DNA of 64,000 nucleotides from Calycina herbarum (Eukaryota; Ascomycota; Leotiomycetes; Helotiales; Pezizellaceae): NCBI GenBank assembly GCA_001414485.1, contig LLEY01000026.1, positions 248,001 through 312,000 on the forward strand, given 5' to 3'. Position 1 is the stretch's first letter, and each line of letters starts with the position of its first letter. The translations under genes were made by a program, and so were the position numbers. Below the pieces are notes generated by a model. That model did not search any database, was not told the DNA's origin, and saw only the letters and a list, made by a program, of their open reading frames with translations. This document shows, one piece after another, positions 59,276 through 64,000 of this stretch.

Positions 59276-60010
59276 CTATCGTCTCGGAAGTCCAGATGGC
59301 GCCAACCCAGGCACGCCACTATATCTCTCTTCTCTCTCCGTCTTGAACATGACCTGTACCCAGAACTCCTTTAAATCCGTGTCGAACCAAGTCCAAAACC
59401 TATCATTCGTACGATCCACCTCTCGCGCCTGGAGCTTGAATCCGCAAGTCTCATAAGGCTCAGCTGCGACCAGCATATACTGAAAGTTCTTATCCGGAGG
59501 ATCATCCACCTTCTGCTCGTACGCGCTCATGAATCGAACTTTTGGTTCAACCTCTGGATTTATCTCTGGGTATTGTAGTTGAAATAACAAACCCTGCTGT
59601 CTCGTAACGGGATCCCTAATCTTCGTGATCTTGTACCCAGGTCGACCGATTTTGAGAATATTTTTCCTGACGCTGACTTGTGCGCCTACCATTCCAATCG
59701 GTAAGCCGGTGACGGGATCTGTGCCTGCTCGTCCTTCTTTTTGTTCTCGTGCTGCGCGACGCGCGAGGTTGGTTTGATGCTTGCGCCCTTGGGTGTGGGC
59801 GAGGTAAGAACCATCATTTTGGTGGACTGTGAGGCAGAGACGACATTCGAAGGAGCCGACGTGGTTCTTGAAGAAGTAGGGGTCTTTGTCTAGGTCGATG
59901 GTTTCGAGGGCAAGTTTTCGCAATCGTTCTCGTCGGTCTGCGTTTGTTGCTGAGGCTGATGCGACGCCTCCTCCACCGAACTTGGAACCGGCGCGGTTCT
60001 GATAATCCAT
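59276..60010 (-). CDS. sf3a2: Splicing factor 3A subunit 2 (SF3a66/Prp11)
   Basis: Single exon on the minus strand, 244 aa. It opens MDYQNRAGSKFGGGGVAS, the near-invariant N-terminus of this family. A matrin-type C2H2 zinc finger lies at residues 53-78 (Cys56, Cys59, His72, His78; ECRLC...HTQGRKH). A conserved beta-rich region with GRPGYKITKIRDP, GLLFQLQYPEI and MSAYEQ follows, and it ends with FWTWFDTDLKEFWVQ. Family knowledge: with Prp9 and Prp21 it forms SF3a, needed for stable U2 snRNP binding at the branch point. It lacks the Pro-rich C-terminal repeats of animal SF3A2, as fungal members do. The lack of introns is notable beside its multi-exon neighbours. Confidence 0.95.
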   Translation of the reverse strand: MDYQNRAGSKFGGGGVASASATNADRRERLRKLALETIDLDKDPYFFKNHVGSFECRLCLTVHQNDGSYLAHTQGRKHQTNLARRAAREQKEGRAGTDPVTGLPIGMVGAQVSVRKNILKIGRPGYKITKIRDPVTRQQGLLFQLQYPEINPEVEPKVRFMSAYEQKVDDPPDKNFQYMLVAAEPYETCGFKLQAREVDRTNDRFWTWFDTDLKEFWVQVMFKTEREERYSGVPGLAPSGLPRR

Positions 60011-60231
60011 GATGGTGATTCAGAATAGATGCGCGATCGATAGATTGGTTTGTGTTTGGAGGTAGGGACAGAAGGTGGGTGCCTCCTTACTTGGTTTATT
60101 GGTTGATGGAGGAAAGGTTGATGATCTTAGTCTGGATTTCTTGAAAAAGCTCGGCCTTCAGCCAGACCTCGCAGCCTCGTCCTCCGCCTTCTTCACCCAA
60201 GGCTGGCGTCAACAACCAACCACGACATGCA
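60011..60231. promoter_or_regulatory. Divergent promoter, SF3A2 / tubulin cofactor E
   Basis: 221 bp separate the two divergent start codons. No specific site recognised. Confidence 0.55.
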
Positions 60232-62040
60232 ATGCCTCCCAAATATCATGTAGGTCAACGAGTCTCCTTCTCAAACTCCCCAGGAACTATTCGATACATC
60301 GGTCCAGTGGACGGATCGGGTAAAGAAAATGTCCGCCTTGGAGTCGAGTGGGACAACCCAGCACGTGGTAAGCATGATGGAAAGTTCAAGGGGAAGAGAT
60401 ATTTCGAATGTAAGTTGTGCTAGCTTCATTTTTGCCCGAGAACGTTTCTGATTTTCCAGGCTTGAGTGGTTCGGCAACCGGGGGTTCTCTGATGCGTATA
60501 AATGCTTTGAGAGACCCTGAGCAGAGCTTTGTTGAAGCAGTTCATGAAAAGTATGATCCACCTGAACCAGTTGTCGAAGATGGAAACCAAGATACTCCAA
60601 ATGTCATCTCAGGAAAGGTGGTAGAAGAAGTTGGCTTCGAGAAAATCAGAAAGCAGCAAGCTCAACTCCATAAGCTGGCTCATGTCTTGGTCGACGGATT
60701 GCGTATCAATTCCGCCGAAACACCCCGTCAAACCATCAGAGAAACATGCCCCAAAATCGTTGAGCTCGACCTTAGCCGAAATCTCTTTGAAGACTTCGAG
60801 GTGGTGGTGCGCATATGTGGTGAGCTCGATGCTCTTCGAAGCTTGAGACTTAAGTAGTTACTCTTCTTCAACCTTTGTTTTTCTGATGCTAATCTCGTCT
60901 AGTAACAACAAATTCCCTCGCCTGAAAAACTACAAGCCTCGAAAAGAGCTTGAGGGAATTCATGAGCTGGAAATGAACGAGATGTATATGCCCTTCCCTG
61001 AACTGATACGAATCGCCAGGCTATTTCCATCTCTAACAACCCTCACGGCTTCGTCAAATGCTTTCACGACGGTCCCTTGTCCCTTGGAAATCAACACGCT
61101 GACCTCTCTTACCCTTGAGTTCAACAAGTTTACCAGTTTGTCACAGCTCTCAAATTTAACATCATTGCATTCCCTCGAAATACTCAAGCTCAAGGGAAAT
61201 CGTATTGTTGAGATCACAAGTGACAATGCTTCTGAGGACAAACCCCTGGTGTTTGGGTCCAAACTTCAATATGTTGATTTGTCTTACAACGAAATCAATA
61301 CCTGGGAGTTTGTCGATGACTTGGCGGCTACCTTCCCGGGCCTGACAGCCTTACGACTTTCACACAATCCCATCTATGCAAGTACTCACGAAAGCAAAGT
61401 GGCAATAAGTTTGGAGGAAGCATCCCTGATCACAACCGCTCGTCTAAAATCCCTCACGAAACTGGATTTTGAAACCATCACTCATGAGCGGCGCAATGAC
61501 GCTGAGGGTTACTACCTTTCTCTTATTGGTAAGGCCTTAGCAGCAGTGCCAGAGGAAGAAGAAGCAAAGGTCATCGCGAAACACAAACGTTATCACGAAC
61601 TTTGTGAAATCCATGGCCCGCCAGCATTCATCCGGAAAGGCGCTGATACCGTCAATCCCGACTTTCTTGAGGCTCGCTTGATCAATTTCGAGTTTTACCT
61701 CGTCGGTGGCCCACCATTCAGCAAACATCGGGAAATTCCAAAATCATTTGACGTCTACCGTGTCAAGGGGATTGTTGCGACAATGTTTAACACCAAGCCT
61801 CTCAAACTCAAATTAACTTGGGAGACTGGTATATGGGACCCGGTTGCTGGGTACGAAGAGGACGAAGAGAGTAGTGATGAAGAGAGCGAAGAGGAGAATC
61901 AAAATGTCCAGCCTGAGACAGAAAGTGACAAGAAGGGTCGGTGGATGAAGAGAGAAGTGGAGATTGAGAATTCCACTCGTCAAATTGGTGTTTGTGTCGA
62001 TGGAAATGAAGCCAAAGTTCGAGTCGAATTGTTAGCATGA
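60232..62040 (+). CDS. Tubulin-specific chaperone E (TBCE/Pac2/Alp21)
   Basis: Exons 60232-60409, 60460-60853 and 60903-62040 (introns 50 and 49 nt) encode 569 aa. Residues 5-60 form a CAP-Gly domain (VGQRVSFSNSPGTIRYIG, then LGVEWDNP, with GKHDG as the tubulin-tail-binding loop and YFECLSGSATGGSL after the splice). Leucine-rich repeats cover about 160-340 (IVELDLSRNLFEDFEVV, LTTLTASSNAF, LEILKLKGNRI, LQYVDLSYNEI, LTALRLSHNP). The C-terminal ~90 residues resemble the ubiquitin-like domain of the family, interrupted by an acidic stretch (DEESSDEESEEEN). Family knowledge: binds alpha-tubulin and acts with cofactors C and D to assemble or disassemble the tubulin dimer. Confidence 0.94.
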
Positions 62041-62458
62041 GGTGGTTACACACTAGCCAATTGTAGATATAGCTATTTGCATGCAAGTCTCTATCTTTTC
62101 CGTTTGCCATAGCCACGGGTACGCCTCTCTTTTCTCGCTGAGGAAATGGTTTGCTAGCAAGGAATTGGCACAGCTCATTCGTTTGAGTTCCCGGATTTAC
62201 AACACAATCCGGAAGTTGTCGCTCAGTTAGACTTACAATCAATACGTCGTACCAAACTTCAGATTAGTACCATCAGCCTTTCTTTCTATATATCTTCTCC
62301 TCTGTGCCCCGATTATCTCATTGTGCAATGCATCCCCAATTTCCCTCCTGAGATGAACACATACAGGAAGTAGTCAACTCATAAGACACTTAGTCATATC
62401 CTGCAACAGACCCGCAACAGAACTACACCCAAGAAACCCCAATTTCTAAGAGCCCACC
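62041..62458. other. Intergenic region
   Basis: 3' region of the TBCE gene and promoter of the next gene; nothing else seen. Confidence 0.6.
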
Positions 62459-63581
62459 ATGCACCCACACAATCCCGACATTGGGAACCAACAGCCATGC
62501 CCATCACACTTTGTACTTCGCGACACAGGCAAAGCCAAAGCCAAAGCCGTTCCTCTCATTGCTGTCGACGAGCTCCCTCATACTCTGCATATTACAGGTG
62601 TCCCTCGTTCCTTTGAATTGGATGAAGCTGTCGGATTGTTGAATCTGGGAGTACACAAGGAAAGCGAGAGTTATTACCAGGTTACTAGGGGAGAAGTCAG
62701 AGTTCAAGAGGCTAAGGCGGAAAAGGGCTTGTTGGACAGTATTCAGTATGTCTTCTCCTTTCACAAAAGGTTCAAAGACAAAAAGTTAACATCAACACAG
62801 TAACCCCAACGCCAAAACCCGAATTACCACAACTAGACCCCAGCCATCAACCGCTGCAACAACAACACCCAAACCACCACCCAACTCCCCAAAGTCTTCC
62901 TCGCCTCCAAACGAACCCAACACCTCCATACCAAGAAACCAACAATACTGTCATCACTGGTGCAAGTACGGAATCTGTAAATGGGGACAGGGATGTCACT
63001 ATCGTCACATCATGCCCATGAACCAGGTTGGTCTTCATGAAGTCGGGTTGACGGATTGGCCGAGGTGGTATCAAAGGAGGAACCCGGGATTGTTTCAAAG
63101 TGATCTTACCGCACCTCCTCTTTCGAAGAGAGCTGCAAGGAGGGGGGCAGTTAGCGAGGGTGGCAATATGGTGGGTGGGAGAGTTGTGAACCGGAAGGGG
63201 AGTGGATTTGGAAATTTGGAGGAGGGCGATTTGGCGGAGATTCTTAAGATGTTGATGAAGGAAAGAGAGAAGGGGGTGGAGAGGGAGAAGGAGAAGGAGA
63301 AAGAAAAGGAAAAGGGGGTCGAGTTGAAGGAGGAGGGTGCTAGTGGCGTTAAGAAAGGTGTCAAGGGGAGGGGTGCTGTGAAAGCTCCTGTTGCAAAGGA
63401 TATGAGGGGTTTGGATGATAGGATTGTGAAGAGGGAGACGGGACGGTGGGAGGATGATGAAAGTGGGGATGAGAGTGACATTAGCTCACTTCCGACTAGA
63501 CGCGAGGTGGCTTCTAGTGAGAGTGAAATTGAGCGGGAGAATAAGGATGTCAAGGCGAAGGAGAAATTGGTTGATGTTTGA
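62459..63581 (+). CDS. CCCH zinc-finger protein
   Basis: Exons 62459-62745 and 62801-63581 (55-nt intron, GTATGT donor, CACAG acceptor) encode 355 aa. The first exon forms a compact domain with ITGVPRSFELDEAVGLL, not RNA-recognition-like by eye. After a Thr/Pro/Asn-rich linker there is one C-x8-C-x5-C-x3-H finger at about residues 143-162 (YCHHWCKYGICKWGQGC), followed by MPMNQVGLHEVGLTDWPRWY. The C-terminal half is basic to acidic low complexity with a Lys/Glu tract (about 255-285) and an acidic Ser-rich end. CCCH fingers generally bind single-stranded RNA; the target is unknown. Similar single-finger proteins occur in many ascomycetes. Confidence 0.82.
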
Positions 63582-63584
63582 GTT

Positions 63585-63680
63585 GTGGATTGTGGATGAT
63601 GGATTGTGGATGGTGGATTGTGGATGGTGGATTGTGGATGGTGGATTGTGGATGGTGGATTGTGGATGGTGGATTGTGGG
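63585..63680. repeat. 14-bp minisatellite
   Basis: About seven head-to-tail copies of a GGATTGTGGATGGT unit, itself two related halves, begin only a few bases after the CCCH gene stop codon and so probably lie in its 3' UTR. Confidence 0.9.
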
Positions 63681-64000
63681 GAGTTTTGTGTTTTGCTAGG
63701 GATTTCTTGGGAGTTCGCTTGTTTTGATTTGGGGTTTGAAGTTGGCTGCTCGGAACAAGGGACTGTGTATCAGTATGAGCATTGTAATTGAGGTTGTTCA
63801 AATAATATCTTTGGATTGATCGTGTTTTGTCCCCGAGGTGTGTGGCCTGTCATTGCGTCGTACTTTTCGGGTTCAAGCCAATAGCCCCCCCCGCGTTCGA
63901 ATATCAAGAATTGAACTTGAGTGCCCATCTAAGTCTCCGTGCTTTAAAATCAATATCCGAAAACTCCATGACGAAATTATCAAATTATAGTTGTACTTTG
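63681..64000. other. Terminal intergenic sequence
   Basis: No gene or repeat recognised before the window ends. Confidence 0.5.

Noticed and set aside
1..64000. CRISPR array, prophage, bacterial operon or biosynthetic gene cluster
   Set aside because: The window is clearly fungal with spliced genes; no regularly spaced repeats and no synthase, synthetase or clustered tailoring genes were seen.

Overview
The window is nuclear DNA of a filamentous ascomycete (Pezizomycotina). Introns are short (mostly 45-68 nt) with GT...AG ends and CTAAC-like branch points. The gene set includes an NDR kinase of the Neurospora COT-1 type, a Spd1/Dif1-type ribonucleotide reductase inhibitor, decayed STAND/ankyrin and DUF7580 genes, and a fungal-type U6 snRNA. 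A Leotiomycetes (Helotiales) source is plausible, but this is an inference from general protein style and was not tested.

Layout. 0-2.2 kb: DHHC palmitoyltransferase (Erf2-like). 2.2-9.7 kb: gene-poor stretch with two or three broken ORFs and one small spliced gene for a protein with a C-terminal hydrophobic tail. 9.7-18 kb: expansin-like secreted protein, membrane-anchored thioredoxin head-to-head with a SPOUT methyltransferase, an LRR protein and an MFS transporter. 18.4-22.9 kb: a graveyard of incompatibility-type genes (minus-strand DUF7580 remnant, plus-strand NACHT-tail/ankyrin remnant). 23.9-32.7 kb: zinc alcohol dehydrogenase, RNR inhibitor with a PIP box, ribosomal protein S27 divergent from a phosducin-like protein, and a Yap-type bZIP factor. 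33-41.7 kb: about 9 kb without a convincing protein gene, holding a long RNA-like hairpin, tRNA-like relics, a U6 snRNA gene and two MITEs. 41.7-46.5 kb: coatomer gamma (Sec21) and an ethanolamine/cholinephosphotransferase. 46.5-50.6 kb: intergenic, with a diverged tandem duplication of a small membrane-protein-like ORF. 50.6-53.4 kb: GH3 beta-glucosidase. 53.4-56.5 kb: intergenic. 56.5-63.6 kb: compact housekeeping block with the COT-1/Cbk1 kinase, SF3A2 splicing factor, tubulin cofactor E and a CCCH zinc-finger protein, then a 14-bp minisatellite.

The protein genes are mostly conserved eukaryotic housekeeping functions: palmitoylation, COPI traffic, phospholipid synthesis, translation, splicing, tubulin folding and polarity signalling. 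Between them lie accessory pieces: the expansin-like protein, the beta-glucosidase and the MFS transporter. I see no biosynthetic gene cluster. The unusual material is in the non-coding and decayed parts: the Pol III/MITE neighbourhood at 38.3-41 kb, the hairpin at 34.8 kb, the STAND/DUF7580 graveyard and the duplicated locus at 47.8-49.6 kb. Exon boundaries were deduced by eye from splice signals, reading frame and protein family conservation, not from transcripts.
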